Position numbers and translations under genes: made by a program
Notes under the pieces: model-generated
What the model was told of the DNA's origin: nothing
Databases searched by the model: none
What the model saw: only the letters and a program-made list of their open reading frames with translations
Assembly (NCBI GenBank): GCA_016870215.1
Contig: VGCD01000007.1
Span: forward strand, 1 to 64,000
Length of the DNA stretch: 64,000 bases
From: Actinomycetota bacterium
GTDB taxonomy: Bacteria > Actinomycetota > Acidimicrobiia > Acidimicrobiales > Ilumatobacteraceae
Direction of reading: 5' to 3'
Shown here: one piece after another, positions 42,088 through 51,129 of the stretch
Layout: every line of letters begins with the position of its first letter
Position numbering within the stretch: the first letter of the stretch is position 1

Positions 42088-43728
42088 TCACGCTAGCCCG
42101 AGGCGCTCTAGGGCCTCTGACTTGAGCCTCTTGTAATCGAGTTTTCCGTTGGGGGCGCGACCGATCGAAGAAATCTCAAGCACGCGCTTGGGGGCCTTGT
42201 AGGTGGCGAGAGCGGACTTCACGTGTGCAATGAGGGCTGCTTCGTCAACCGTGTGACCAGAGTGAGCTTCGACAAGTGCGGTGATGGCTTCGCCGAATCG
42301 TTCATCGGGAACTCCGACGACGGCTGCATCAGCCACCGAGGGGTGCCCCTTGAGAGCTTCCTCGACTTCTTCTGGGTACACCTTTTCGCCACCGGTGTTG
42401 ATGCATTGGCTTCCACGACCGAGCAGTTTCACGGAACCGTCAGACTCAACTTCAGCCCAGTCACCGGGAATGGTGTAGCGAACACCGTCCACCAAGATGA
42501 AAGTCGATGCGGTCTTTGCTTCGTCTTTGTAATAGCCAACTGATGTGCGACCACGTAATGCCACGCGCCCGCGTTCACCTGAGCCCGGAACAACCTCTCG
42601 TCCGTCCTCGGTGATGACCTTGGTGTTGGGTGACAGTTTGAATTTCGCAGTTGTCACCTTGTCTTGCGCGGTTGTGGTGGACGAGGCCATGCCGACCGCT
42701 TCCGACGAACCCAGGCTGTCGACCATGATGAGTCGCTCATTGTGATGAAGCAGTCCTGCTTTTGTTTCAGCCGACCACATGACACCACTCGAGATGATGA
42801 CGCGAAGGCTGGAGATGTCCCACTTGCCGGGGTTCTCATCAAGTGCTTTCAGAATTGGTTTGGCGAATGCGTCGCCGACAATCGACACGCCATTCACCTT
42901 GTGCTGTTGCACAGTGTCGAGTAATTCCTTCGGGTCGAAACTGCGCGACGGCATGGTGCATACAGATCCGGCAAGAGCCAAGTTCCACATCGCATTGAAT
43001 GCGCCGGTGCCGTGCATGAGTGGAGCCGCGGGAAGATTCACCGGTCCGGGCCTTGCAACTTTCTCGTCATAGGCGTTCCAGTCGACAAACGTCGGAAGTG
43101 GGTTCTTCGATGCGCCGTCGAGTGAAGCGACCATGTCGTCTTGAAGCCACATGACACCCTTCGGCATGCCAGTGGTGCCACCGGTGTACAGGAAGTACAT
43201 GTCGTCTCCACTGCGACCCCAGGGAGCAACGACTCGATCGGAATGTGACTGAGCAGCAACGTCGTACGAAATGGCAAAAGCCGGGCATGGTTGTGTGCCG
43301 TCATTAACCCAAATCCATGTCTTCACATTCGGTAGACGGTCTTTCACGTTGGTGCACTTGTCTGCAAATGAACCGTGGAAGATGACTGCGACAGCATCTG
43401 AGTTGTCACAGATGTACACGAGTTCATCCTCGTTGTATCTGTAGTTGATGTTGACCGGCACGAGACCGACTTTGAAGAGTCCGAACATTGACTCGAGGTA
43501 CTCGGGACAGTTGGTCATGTACTGGGCAACTTTGTCCTGATGGGTGACCCCAGCATCGAGCAGGGTCTTGGCTATTCCGTTTGCGTGCCGATCCATATCG
43601 GCCCACTTCACTGTCTTGTCGCCGTGAATGAGCGCCTGTGCGGCTGGAAATCGTCCGGCGACGCGCTCCCAGATGTCGGCGAAGTTCCAGCCAGCGTTGT
43701 CAGAGGAGGGAGATGAAGGAGATGCCAC
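42088..43728 (-). CDS. AMP-dependent acyl-CoA synthetase (FadD-like)
   Basis: A 546-residue ANL-family ligase: P-loop-like YTGGTTGMPKGV, DSLGSSEAVG (A5), PGDWAEVESDGSVKLLGRGS (A7/A8), and PNGKLDYKRLK with the catalytic Lys. It activates a carboxylic acid to acyl-AMP and then acyl-CoA. The style resembles FadD enzymes of actinobacterial lipid or sterol side-chain degradation; the exact acid is unknown. GTG 43728 has TATCCT 6 nt before it and no ribosome site. It heads the six- or seven-gene minus-strand series down to WS/DGAT. Confidence 0.92.
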   Translation of the reverse strand: MASPSSPSSDNAGWNFADIWERVAGRFPAAQALIHGDKTVKWADMDRHANGIAKTLLDAGVTHQDKVAQYMTNCPEYLESMFGLFKVGLVPVNINYRYNEDELVYICDNSDAVAVIFHGSFADKCTNVKDRLPNVKTWIWVNDGTQPCPAFAISYDVAAQSHSDRVVAPWGRSGDDMYFLYTGGTTGMPKGVMWLQDDMVASLDGASKNPLPTFVDWNAYDEKVARPGPVNLPAAPLMHGTGAFNAMWNLALAGSVCTMPSRSFDPKELLDTVQQHKVNGVSIVGDAFAKPILKALDENPGKWDISSLRVIISSGVMWSAETKAGLLHHNERLIMVDSLGSSEAVGMASSTTTAQDKVTTAKFKLSPNTKVITEDGREVVPGSGERGRVALRGRTSVGYYKDEAKTASTFILVDGVRYTIPGDWAEVESDGSVKLLGRGSQCINTGGEKVYPEEVEEALKGHPSVADAAVVGVPDERFGEAITALVEAHSGHTVDEAALIAHVKSALATYKAPKRVLEISSIGRAPNGKLDYKRLKSEALERLGLA

Positions 43729-43734
43729 TTGTCA

Positions 43735-43740
43735 AGGATA
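43735..43740 (-). promoter_or_regulatory. Predicted -10 hexamer, acyl-CoA synthetase gene
   Basis: TATCCT on the minus strand lies 6 nt before the GTG at 43728. Confidence 0.45.
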
Positions 43741-43773
43741 CGAGAGCCACCCGTGAGAGTGAAAACGACCTAA

Positions 43774-43779
43774 TACTGT
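43774..43779 (+). promoter_or_regulatory. Predicted -10 hexamer, acyl-CoA dehydrogenase gene
   Basis: TACTGT lies 6 nt before the second of two tandem GTG codons (43786). An overlapping TAATAC at 43771 would serve the first GTG (43783). Confidence 0.4.
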
Positions 43780-43785
43780 GGCGTG

Positions 43786-44958
43786 GTGCTAGAGGTGTCG
43801 ATGTCTGTGTTGCCAGGCGATGACGACCCGCGTCGTCTGTCGATCCGTGAATGGCTCGCGACGCACCCAAAGGCCACGGCTCGCGAACTCGCCGAGTCCG
43901 GATATGTCGCCCCGCACTGGCCAGAGCCGTACGGAGTGAATGCAGACCCGCTTTTGCAACTCATCGTTGATGACGAATTCAAGCGGGCTGGTGTGGCTCG
44001 TCCCTCTAATCCGATTGGTATCGGATGGGCGGGACCAACACTTTTGTTCGCTGGGACAGAAGCACAAAAGAAGAGATATCTGCTTCCAATGCTCGCTGCA
44101 GAGGAGATCTGGTGTCAGCTCTTCAGCGAACCACAAAGTGGAAGCGATTTGGCCAGCCTCGGCACGAAGGCCGTTTGCGATGGTGACGAGTGGGTCATCA
44201 ATGGTCAGAAGATCTGGACATCAGGTGCGCACGAGTCGCAATTCGGAATATTGATTGCTCGCACCGACTCGTCGATGCCGAAACATCGTGGCATCACATA
44301 TTTCATTTGCCCGATGGACTTGCCTGGCATCGACATTCGTGGAATCACCTCGATGGCGGGGGCGGCGTCGTTCAACGAAGTGTTCTTCACCGATGTGCGC
44401 ATTCCGCATGAAAACGTCGTGGGTGAGGTGAACGACGGATGGCGGCTCGCAAAAGTGACGCTCGGAAACGAGCGCGTGAGTTTGTCGTCTGGCGGGGTGT
44501 TGTGGGGCATGGGTCCTTCGGCTGCCGACCTTGTATCAATCGTGCGACGCGAAGGAGGTGTGCGTGATGCCGCAATGCGACAACGTGTTGCTTCGCTATA
44601 CACCGAGCACGTCATACTCGAATTGATTCGTGCGCGCACGCTGACCGCACGTTTGCGAGGTGAACAACCCGGACCTGAGGCGAGTATTCGGAAAATCATC
44701 GCCGATGAACACGGTCAACGAACGATGATGCTTGCACGTGATCTCATCGGCGCTGATGCGATGTTGGTGGGGCATCAGCAAGACTCGTCAACATTGAACA
44801 CGCGTTCGTGGTACAGCGGGTTCCTTTTCTCTCGAGCGCTGACTATTGGTGGGGGCACAGGCGAAGTGCAGCGCAACATCATCGGCGAGAAGGTTCTGGG
44901 ACTACCTGCTGAACCAGATTCAACGGTTGGTGTGCCATTTTCACCTGTAGTGCGCTGA
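43786..44958 (+). CDS. Acyl-CoA dehydrogenase
   Basis: A 390-residue flavoprotein: CQLFSEPQSGSDLASL (FAD/substrate loop), KIWTSGAHES, and GGGTGEVQRNIIGEKVLGLP at the C-terminus. It forms the 2,3-double bond of an acyl-CoA, passing electrons to ETF. The usual general-base Glu near residue 240-250 of the GNERV segment or the C-terminal loop cannot be placed surely by eye. GTG 43786 or 43783 is the start. It is divergent from the acyl-CoA ligase, which suggests a shared degradation pathway. Confidence 0.92.
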   Translation: MLEVSMSVLPGDDDPRRLSIREWLATHPKATARELAESGYVAPHWPEPYGVNADPLLQLIVDDEFKRAGVARPSNPIGIGWAGPTLLFAGTEAQKKRYLLPMLAAEEIWCQLFSEPQSGSDLASLGTKAVCDGDEWVINGQKIWTSGAHESQFGILIARTDSSMPKHRGITYFICPMDLPGIDIRGITSMAGAASFNEVFFTDVRIPHENVVGEVNDGWRLAKVTLGNERVSLSSGGVLWGMGPSAADLVSIVRREGGVRDAAMRQRVASLYTEHVILELIRARTLTARLRGEQPGPEASIRKIIADEHGQRTMMLARDLIGADAMLVGHQQDSSTLNTRSWYSGFLFSRALTIGGGTGEVQRNIIGEKVLGLPAEPDSTVGVPFSPVVR

Positions 44959-45002
44959 CTAGCGAAGTAGCTCACCGTGACGACATCAGCAAGATTTACG
45001 CA

Positions 45003-45008
45003 TACACT
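45003..45008 (+). promoter_or_regulatory. Predicted -10 hexamer, metal ABC transporter operon
   Basis: TACACT lies 6 nt before the ATG at 45015. The spacer GAGGTA could also act as a ribosome site. No Zur-like palindrome was recognised here. Confidence 0.35.
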
Positions 45009-45014
45009 GAGGTA

Positions 45015-46124
45015 ATGCACACTCCTTTAACTTCTCCTTGTCGTTTGCTGCGTTCGACTATCGCACTGTCATGCGCACTGATTCTTGTCTCGTGTTCGTC
45101 ATCGGGAGGCTCGACTCCAACGTCAGAGTCGTCGGCCGCAAGTGGGTCTGGCCAGGCAGCGACTCATGAGAAGGCAAAAGCTGAATGCATGGGTGGTGCC
45201 GAAGTCACTGGGGATGCATTGAACATAGCGACGACGGTGGCGCCCATCACCAACCTGGTGGCACTTGTCGTCGGAGACTCTCCGGCAACTGTGACCGGCA
45301 TTGTCCCTGAGGGAACCAATTCACACACATTTGAGCCGCCACCGAGTGTTGCAGCGACGCTGTCGAAGGCCGACGTTGTGTTCATCAACGGTCTCGTGCT
45401 CGAAGAGCCCACGAGAGATCTCGCTGTCGCCAATATGAAAGACGGAGCAGTGGTGTGCGAATTGGGAACCGCAGTGCTTCCCGAAAGTGACTACGTGTAC
45501 GACTTTTCCTTTCCTAAGGAAGGTGGCAAGCCGAATCCCCATTTGTGGACTGACCCGCCGCTTGCCCGAGAGTATGTGAGCCTCATTAGGGACGTGCTTG
45601 TGTCGCGGGACCCGGCGAACGAGGCGACATACGCAGCGAATCATGACAAGGTCGTGGCAATGATTGACCGACTCGACGCAGCGATGGTGGAAGCAACTGC
45701 AACATTGCCTGCCGAGCAACGGAAGCTGCTGACCTATCACGATGCGTATGCCTATTTTGCCAAGACATACGACTGGCAAGTGGTGGGGGCGATCCAGCCG
45801 TCATCATTCGAGGAGCCGACGCCAAAAGACATCGCCGAGCTCATCGACCAAGTTCGAGCAGAGAATGTGAAGGCAGTGTTTGGAAGTGAAGTATTTCCCT
45901 CGCCCGTACTTGAACAGATTGGTAGGGAGGCCGGAGTTGCCTATGTTGATGTCTTGCGTGACGACGATCTGCCCGGTGAGCCTGGTGCCGCCGACCATTC
46001 ATGGGCCGGGCTCATGCGTTTCGATTACGTCACCATGGTCGAAGCATTGGGCGGCGATGCCAGCGTCTTGAAGGGCGTTGATATCACGGTGGACTCGGCC
46101 GATAAGGCGTACTACCCACAGTGA
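45015..46124 (+). CDS. Zinc/manganese-type ABC transporter substrate-binding lipoprotein
   Basis: A 369-residue cluster-9 solute-binding protein. An export signal with lipobox LVSC and a Ser/Gly linker precede the metal-binding lobes. Ligand histidines are visible in GTNSHTFEP, PNPHLWTDP and LTYHDAYAYF, with an acidic ligand probably in the DDDLPGEPG region. Three His plus one acidic residue fit Zn2+ or Mn2+; there is no His-rich loop. It is first in a three-gene importer operon, overlapping the ATPase gene by 4 bases. Confidence 0.93.
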   Translation: MHTPLTSPCRLLRSTIALSCALILVSCSSSGGSTPTSESSAASGSGQAATHEKAKAECMGGAEVTGDALNIATTVAPITNLVALVVGDSPATVTGIVPEGTNSHTFEPPPSVAATLSKADVVFINGLVLEEPTRDLAVANMKDGAVVCELGTAVLPESDYVYDFSFPKEGGKPNPHLWTDPPLAREYVSLIRDVLVSRDPANEATYAANHDKVVAMIDRLDAAMVEATATLPAEQRKLLTYHDAYAYFAKTYDWQVVGAIQPSSFEEPTPKDIAELIDQVRAENVKAVFGSEVFPSPVLEQIGREAGVAYVDVLRDDDLPGEPGAADHSWAGLMRFDYVTMVEALGGDASVLKGVDITVDSADKAYYPQ

Positions 46125-46918
46125 ACTCTCTCGCGATTCCCCAAGCACTCATTGAGTGTCATGAACTGACGTGCGCGTACGACGGTGCAGTCGCAGTTGA
46201 TGACGTGTCGATGGCAGTGCGTCGCGGGGACTTCGTCGGAGTTGTGGGTCCATCTGGTTCGGGCAAGACCACGCTGCTCAAAGCAATTCTCGGGTCGGTT
46301 CAACCAGCGAGCGGTCATGTGCACAGGCTGCAGAACCTGAAGATGGCCTATGTCCCCCAAGTGGAGAGTGTTGACTGGAACTTTCCGGTGACCGTTCTCG
46401 AGACCGTAGTGATGACGCGCACTCGCAACGGATGGTGGTCGCGTATGGCGAAGGAAGAACGTGATCAGGCTGAACGCGTCTTGCATCGACTTGGTCTTGT
46501 CGATGTTTCTGCACGTCACATTCGCGAACTCTCCGGCGGCCAGCAGCAGCGCGTGTTCATCGCCAGGGCACTTTTCCATCGGCCCGAGTTGCTCGTTCTG
46601 GATGAACCCACATCTGGTGTCGATGTGCGTACGCGACACGAAGTATTGCACCTGTTGGCCGACCTGCATGACGAGGGCCTATCAATCGTGCTCACCACCC
46701 ACGACCTCAACGGGTTGGCGGCCCATCTTCCACGAGTGGTGTGTATCAATCGTCGCATCGTGGCCGATGGTTCACCACGTGACGTGCTCACGCCCGTTGT
46801 TCTCGAGCAAACATACGGTGCTGCCATGGAAGTTCTCATCCACGGTGGAATGCCGGTGGTCTTAGAGAGTGGTGCCGACCACGTTGCACGACGACTGTCC
46901 AAGTTGACGACTTCCTGA
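46121..46918 (+). CDS. Metal ABC transporter ATP-binding protein
   Basis: A 265-residue ABC ATPase: Walker A GPSGSGKTT, Q-loop VPQVES, signature LSGGQQQR, Walker B LLVLDEP, and switch His in TTHD. The VDWNFPVTVLE segment is typical of the zinc/manganese importer ATPases. The GTG start overlaps the binding-protein stop by 4 bases (GTGA). It powers uptake through the permease encoded next. Confidence 0.94.
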   Translation: MNSLAIPQALIECHELTCAYDGAVAVDDVSMAVRRGDFVGVVGPSGSGKTTLLKAILGSVQPASGHVHRLQNLKMAYVPQVESVDWNFPVTVLETVVMTRTRNGWWSRMAKEERDQAERVLHRLGLVDVSARHIRELSGGQQQRVFIARALFHRPELLVLDEPTSGVDVRTRHEVLHLLADLHDEGLSIVLTTHDLNGLAAHLPRVVCINRRIVADGSPRDVLTPVVLEQTYGAAMEVLIHGGMPVVLESGADHVARRLSKLTTS

Positions 46919-46935
46919 CGCGAGATCACGTAGTC

Positions 46936-47781
46936 ATGCTCGCGACACTTTTCGAACCATTCGGCTATTCGTTCTTCAACAACGGATTGGCGGTTGCGAC
47001 CCTTGCCGGCGCGCTGTGCGGCCTGCTGGGTGTGTTCGTGGTGTTGCGAGGTATGAGCTATATCGGGCACGGACTGTCACATGCAGTATTTGGCGGAGCG
47101 GCGGCATCCGCAGTTGTCGGTATCAATTACTTCGTCGGAGCCGGAATCTGGGCAGTGGTGTCAGGTGTGCTCATCGGTCGCATTGCGCGGCGGCGCATCA
47201 TCGGTGCCGATGCCGCAATTGGCGTGGTGACCACAGCTTCATTTGCTATTGGTCTCGCACTTCTCAATCGATATGGACAGGCAAAAAAGAGCATCGAAGC
47301 TGTGTTGTTCGGCTCTGTCCTCGGAGTGGAACGGGCTGACATCTGGGCAGTGTCAATTGTTGCGTTACTTGTCGCAGTTTTCATTGTCGCGTTTTATCGT
47401 CGATTGTTGTTTGCCACATTTGATCCTGATGTTGCACAGGTGACGGGCGTGAGAGTTGCTTGGGTGGAAGCGATGGTCATGATGATGCTGTCACTCACAA
47501 TTCTCGTGACCATGCGCGTGATCGGGACACTGCTCATCTCTGCGTTGCTGGTCATTCCCGCAGCAACATCACGAATGTTGACAAACTCATTCGCACGCAT
47601 GTTGTGGATTTCGCCGGTGCTCGGCGCGATCGCAGGTTTTGTCGGCATGAACGCGGCGTACCATCTCGACACCTCCGCCAGTGCAACCGTGATTCTCGCA
47701 GCTGCCATCGGTTTTGTGGCGGTGTATGCCGCAACCGGCATACGTGGACGTGTCCGCGTGGCACACGTTCACCACATCTAA
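46936..47781 (+). CDS. Metal ABC transporter permease (ZnuB/MntB family)
   Basis: A 281-residue ABC-3 family permease with about eight hydrophobic segments: GLLGVFVVLRGMSYIGHGLSHAV near the N-terminus, DPDVAQVTGV and TLLISALLVIPAATSRML in the second half, as in ZnuB. The C-terminus ends in histidines (HVHHI), which might help metal release inside the cell. Its stop is 2 bp from the convergent gene's stop, inside the palindrome CTAACGTTAG. Confidence 0.93.
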   Translation: MLATLFEPFGYSFFNNGLAVATLAGALCGLLGVFVVLRGMSYIGHGLSHAVFGGAAASAVVGINYFVGAGIWAVVSGVLIGRIARRRIIGADAAIGVVTTASFAIGLALLNRYGQAKKSIEAVLFGSVLGVERADIWAVSIVALLVAVFIVAFYRRLLFATFDPDVAQVTGVRVAWVEAMVMMMLSLTILVTMRVIGTLLISALLVIPAATSRMLTNSFARMLWISPVLGAIAGFVGMNAAYHLDTSASATVILAAAIGFVAVYAATGIRGRVRVAHVHHI

Positions 47782-47783
47782 CG

Positions 47784-49061
47784 TTAGTCTCGCAATTGCC
47801 ATTCCACGCCAGACGGCGTGTCTCGAACTTCGACTCCGATGTCGGCAAAAGTGTCACGAATGGTGTCGGAAAGATCAAAGCGCTTCTCGGCGCGAACCGT
47901 TGCGCGAAGTGACAGCAAGGCTTCGACAAACGGAGCGACCACCTCACGGGGGTCGCGCGCACCACTGACCGCAAGGTCTCCGAGGCTGCTGATCATTGCC
48001 CGAAGTGAGGCCCTTGCACGGTCGGCATCTTCGCTTTGCAGAGAATCGGCAGACCATTCATGAATCGCTTGTTCCAGCTCGAGTGCCGCGCGTGCTGCTG
48101 CGATTGGGTCACGTGCGTCAAGTGCCTCGTTGAATCGCTCGGTACAAGTAGTGGCCACTTGACCAAGAGAAGTCACTGTGTTGTTTGTTATCGACCGCTG
48201 ATTGTCACCCGTGGCCACTGCCTTGGCGGACATCTTTCCTGAAGTGTGTTGAGTAGTCGGGTTGCGCAGCACATCGAGTGAGAACACGTCACCAGTTTCA
48301 AAGATTCGTGATGAGCCTTTGTGCCGTACGGTCACTGTTCCGTTTCCGGCAACTGTGCATGAGTCTGCGTCGAGGTCGATGACGACTGCAGTGTGCTCGT
48401 CGACACCTAGCACGAAAGTGTCTTCATCAAGCATCGATTCGAGCAACGTGAGTCGGGTGTCTCCGAGATAGCAGTACCTCGTGTCGTGATTCCCGCCTTC
48501 AGCGTTGTCATAGTGAGGTATGACAACGGCATTAACCCCGATGTCGCCGAGCACGTTCAGGCCATCAACGAGTCGGACATCTTCTCCGACCTTGTATATC
48601 TCGTACACGGGGACCGTGTACTTGCCGAGCGTCAGCGCAGCTGCTGATGCGAAGGTGACGATGCCACCGTTTTGCACCTTCGAGCGCAGCACATCAGCAA
48701 ATCTGCTGCCGGCCCATTGCCGCAGTGCGTACGTGGGCGAGCCAGGCCCGGCAAACAGATACGTGGCCGAGTCGACAAGGCGAAGACCTCGCTCAACCGA
48801 TACGGGGTCTGCCGCAATGTGTGTGTCGTGAAGTCGCACGAGCCCTGCAACCTTTGTATCAATGTTGACACTGACTTTGAAGTAGTCGATGGCCCGGGAA
48901 GCCAGCTCGGGTGCGTTTTCCTGAAAACCAAATGGAGTGTCGACGATGACCGCATCGACCGGTGCCGGCAATGTTGCGACGAGTTTTCGGTGAGTGCTGA
49001 CCATTGTTGGTGCGGTCTCGCCAGACCCCATGATGGTGAGAATGCGCGGCAATGTGCTCAT
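47784..49061 (-). CDS. Peptidase-S51/cyanophycinase-like domain fused to a CysS/YqeB-type C-terminal domain
   Basis: A 425-residue two-part protein. Residues 1-265 resemble the S51 peptidase/class-I glutamine-amidotransferase-like fold: LTIMGSGE, FAGPGSPTY, TFASAAAL with the candidate nucleophile Ser139, a PHYDN...H segment and GVDEHTAVVID as in cyanophycinases. Residues about 300-425 are helical and end in a sequence closely resembling the tail of cysteinyl-tRNA synthetase (LLSLRATVRAEKRFDLSDTI, then IGVEVRDTPSG.EW). No synthetase core is present. The activity is unknown. It overlaps the next gene by 4 bases (ATGA order hydrolase to fusion). Confidence 0.8.
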   Translation of the reverse strand: MSTLPRILTIMGSGETAPTMVSTHRKLVATLPAPVDAVIVDTPFGFQENAPELASRAIDYFKVSVNIDTKVAGLVRLHDTHIAADPVSVERGLRLVDSATYLFAGPGSPTYALRQWAGSRFADVLRSKVQNGGIVTFASAAALTLGKYTVPVYEIYKVGEDVRLVDGLNVLGDIGVNAVVIPHYDNAEGGNHDTRYCYLGDTRLTLLESMLDEDTFVLGVDEHTAVVIDLDADSCTVAGNGTVTVRHKGSSRIFETGDVFSLDVLRNPTTQHTSGKMSAKAVATGDNQRSITNNTVTSLGQVATTCTERFNEALDARDPIAAARAALELEQAIHEWSADSLQSEDADRARASLRAMISSLGDLAVSGARDPREVVAPFVEALLSLRATVRAEKRFDLSDTIRDTFADIGVEVRDTPSGVEWQLRD

Positions 49062-49924
49062 GCGAAGAAACCTTCTGTGATGGCGTCGTGGATGACATCG
49101 GCGAATCGCCGTGGGTGTTGGGCGTGAAGATCATGGTCGGCACCAATGAATGGCACAACTTTGCAGCGACGAATGTGTTGTTCGGCGACATCAAGTGCGC
49201 TGCGTTTCCGATTCGAGAAATCTGAGTTGTCAATTGCGGGGGTGAACATCACGGGCACAGAGATCTGCGAAAACTGATCATGAGGGCTGTGTTCCCAGAG
49301 GCCGCGAAGAATCTTCATATGACGCTCACGTGTCAACCACGGACGCACCGTTCCGTCCGGTAGGTGTTCCATGTTTGCCAACGTCGCATCAACGGCGTCG
49401 TCAGACCAATCGGGGTGTGTTGCTTTGATGGCTGCCCACAGACGGTCATAACGCGTGCCAGCGATGTGTGGCGGAGCCAATTGCTGCGCGCAGTCATCCC
49501 AGTGAGGGAATGCAGACTTCAAATCGATGGTGCCGCCATCAACGGCGCACACGCCCCGCACTCTGTATGGATGGCGCGCTGCCAAGTGAATGACGACATT
49601 GCCTCCCCATGACTGACCAACCACAAGAGGTCGCGTCCACGATGCGTCACGTTGCGCGAGGATGTCGAGCAATGTTGCGAGGTCATCAGTAACGGTGTCC
49701 ATGTCGTAGCCGTCATCGGGTTTGTCGCTGGTGCCGTGACCGCGCTGGTCAAGTGCAATGACACCGTGGCCGTGCGTCGTGAGGTGTCGAGCGGAGCCGT
49801 CCCACAGCTGGGCGTTCGATGCCAAGCCATGAACCATGACTATGGGAATTCCGTGCTCAGAGGGGGAACCCCACACTCGACATGAGAGTTGAAGATCATC
49901 AGCGAGTCGGACTCGTTCGATCAT
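49058..49924 (-). CDS. Alpha/beta hydrolase
   Basis: A 288-residue alpha/beta hydrolase: VHGLASNAQLWD, DQRGHGTSDKP, nucleophile elbow GQSWGG and late His in GADHDLHAQHP. The Trp after the nucleophile recalls hydrolases of the haloperoxidase/dehalogenase side, but Ser as nucleophile points to an esterase or C-C hydrolase. The start is set at ATG 49924 where homology begins; a GTG at 49984 would add 20 residues of poor composition. It precedes and is coupled to the S51-CysS fusion gene, which suggests a joint task. Confidence 0.87.
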   Translation of the reverse strand: MIERVRLADDLQLSCRVWGSPSEHGIPIVMVHGLASNAQLWDGSARHLTTHGHGVIALDQRGHGTSDKPDDGYDMDTVTDDLATLLDILAQRDASWTRPLVVGQSWGGNVVIHLAARHPYRVRGVCAVDGGTIDLKSAFPHWDDCAQQLAPPHIAGTRYDRLWAAIKATHPDWSDDAVDATLANMEHLPDGTVRPWLTRERHMKILRGLWEHSPHDQFSQISVPVMFTPAIDNSDFSNRKRSALDVAEQHIRRCKVVPFIGADHDLHAQHPRRFADVIHDAITEGFFA

Positions 49925-50066
49925 CGGCGACGATGTGTCCTTGTCCGGCGAGTGATGCACCTTCGCATTGTCGCAGGGTGGCACATGAAAACCACCGACG
50001 AGCGAGCACGTGTTCAGGGAAAGACTGTCAAGAACCTAGGGTGAAGCGACCAATATGGAGGTGCCC

Positions 50067-51122
50067 ATGAAGTTGGCGATGATGCTGAATTACGCCGGTG
50101 GTTTCAAAGAGTCCGTCGACCAGGTTGTCGAGTTGGAAAAAGCCGGACTCGATCAGGTGTGGGTGCCGGAGGCGTACAGTTTCGATGCCATCTCGCAAGT
50201 CGGGTATCTCGCAGCACGCACTGAACGAGTGGAGATTGCAACAGGCATTCTGAATGTGTATTCGCGAACGGCCACACTCATGGCCATGACTGCTGCAGGT
50301 TGTGACTACGTCAGCAATGGTCGCTTCATCCTTGGGCTTGGTGCATCCGGACCACAAGTGATTGAGGGTTTCCACGGTGTGTCATATGAAAAGCCGATGC
50401 AACGTATCAAGGAGTACATCGATGTGTGTCGTGAGGTGTGGAAGCGCGAAGCACCTCTCAATTACGACGGCAAGACGGTGAAAGTTCCCTTGCCAGCAGG
50501 CCAGGGAACCGGACTTGGAAAACCACTGAAGATCATCAACCATCCGGTTCGCAAGACGATTCCCATTTGGTGGGCGTCGCTCAAGGACAAGAGCATCGAA
50601 GCCACGGCAGCACATGCAGACGGTTGGTTGCCAATCATGTTCATTCCAGAAAAGTACGAACAAGTGTGGGGTGCATCGCTCAAATTGGGTCTCGCCAAAC
50701 GCGATGCAACGCTTGGAAAACTCGAGATAGCTGCAGGCGGAATGCTCGCAATCGACGACTCGCTCACCGGTGATACCAAGAACAAGATTCTCGATTTCGG
50801 TCGTCCCGGTGTCGCCCTGTACGTGGGTGGCATGGGTGCGCGCGGCAAGAACTTCTACAACGACATCGCTGTTGCGTACGGATATGTCGACGAAGCACGC
50901 CAGATTCAAGACCTCTACCTTGATGGCAAGAAAGAAGAGGCTGCCAGCCATGTTCCGGCGGAATGGCTCGACTTGTCCAACTTGGTCGGACCCCGATCAT
51001 TCATCAAGGAACGTGTCGCGGCATTCAAAGCAGCAGGAGTGACGGTGTTGAATGTGAACCCCATCGGTCCGAATGCGACAAAGACCATTGAGACATTGCG
51101 CTCGATTGTTGATGAGGCCTGA
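50067..51122 (+). CDS. LLM-class F420-dependent oxidoreductase (Rv3520c-like)
   Basis: A 351-residue luciferase-like monooxygenase fold: MKLAMMLNYAGGF, DQVWVPEAYSFDAIS, ATGILNVYSRTATLMAM, and RFILGLGASGPQVIEG. The match is to the TIGR03559-like group (Rv3520c), inferred to use coenzyme F420. The substrate is unknown. GGAGGTG at 50057-50063 lies 3-4 nt before ATG 50067 and decides the start against an ATG at 50055. TAGGGT at 50037 is a likely -10 giving a short leader. Confidence 0.9.
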   Translation: MKLAMMLNYAGGFKESVDQVVELEKAGLDQVWVPEAYSFDAISQVGYLAARTERVEIATGILNVYSRTATLMAMTAAGCDYVSNGRFILGLGASGPQVIEGFHGVSYEKPMQRIKEYIDVCREVWKREAPLNYDGKTVKVPLPAGQGTGLGKPLKIINHPVRKTIPIWWASLKDKSIEATAAHADGWLPIMFIPEKYEQVWGASLKLGLAKRDATLGKLEIAAGGMLAIDDSLTGDTKNKILDFGRPGVALYVGGMGARGKNFYNDIAVAYGYVDEARQIQDLYLDGKKEEAASHVPAEWLDLSNLVGPRSFIKERVAAFKAAGVTVLNVNPIGPNATKTIETLRSIVDEA

Positions 51123-51129
51123 GGCAATC

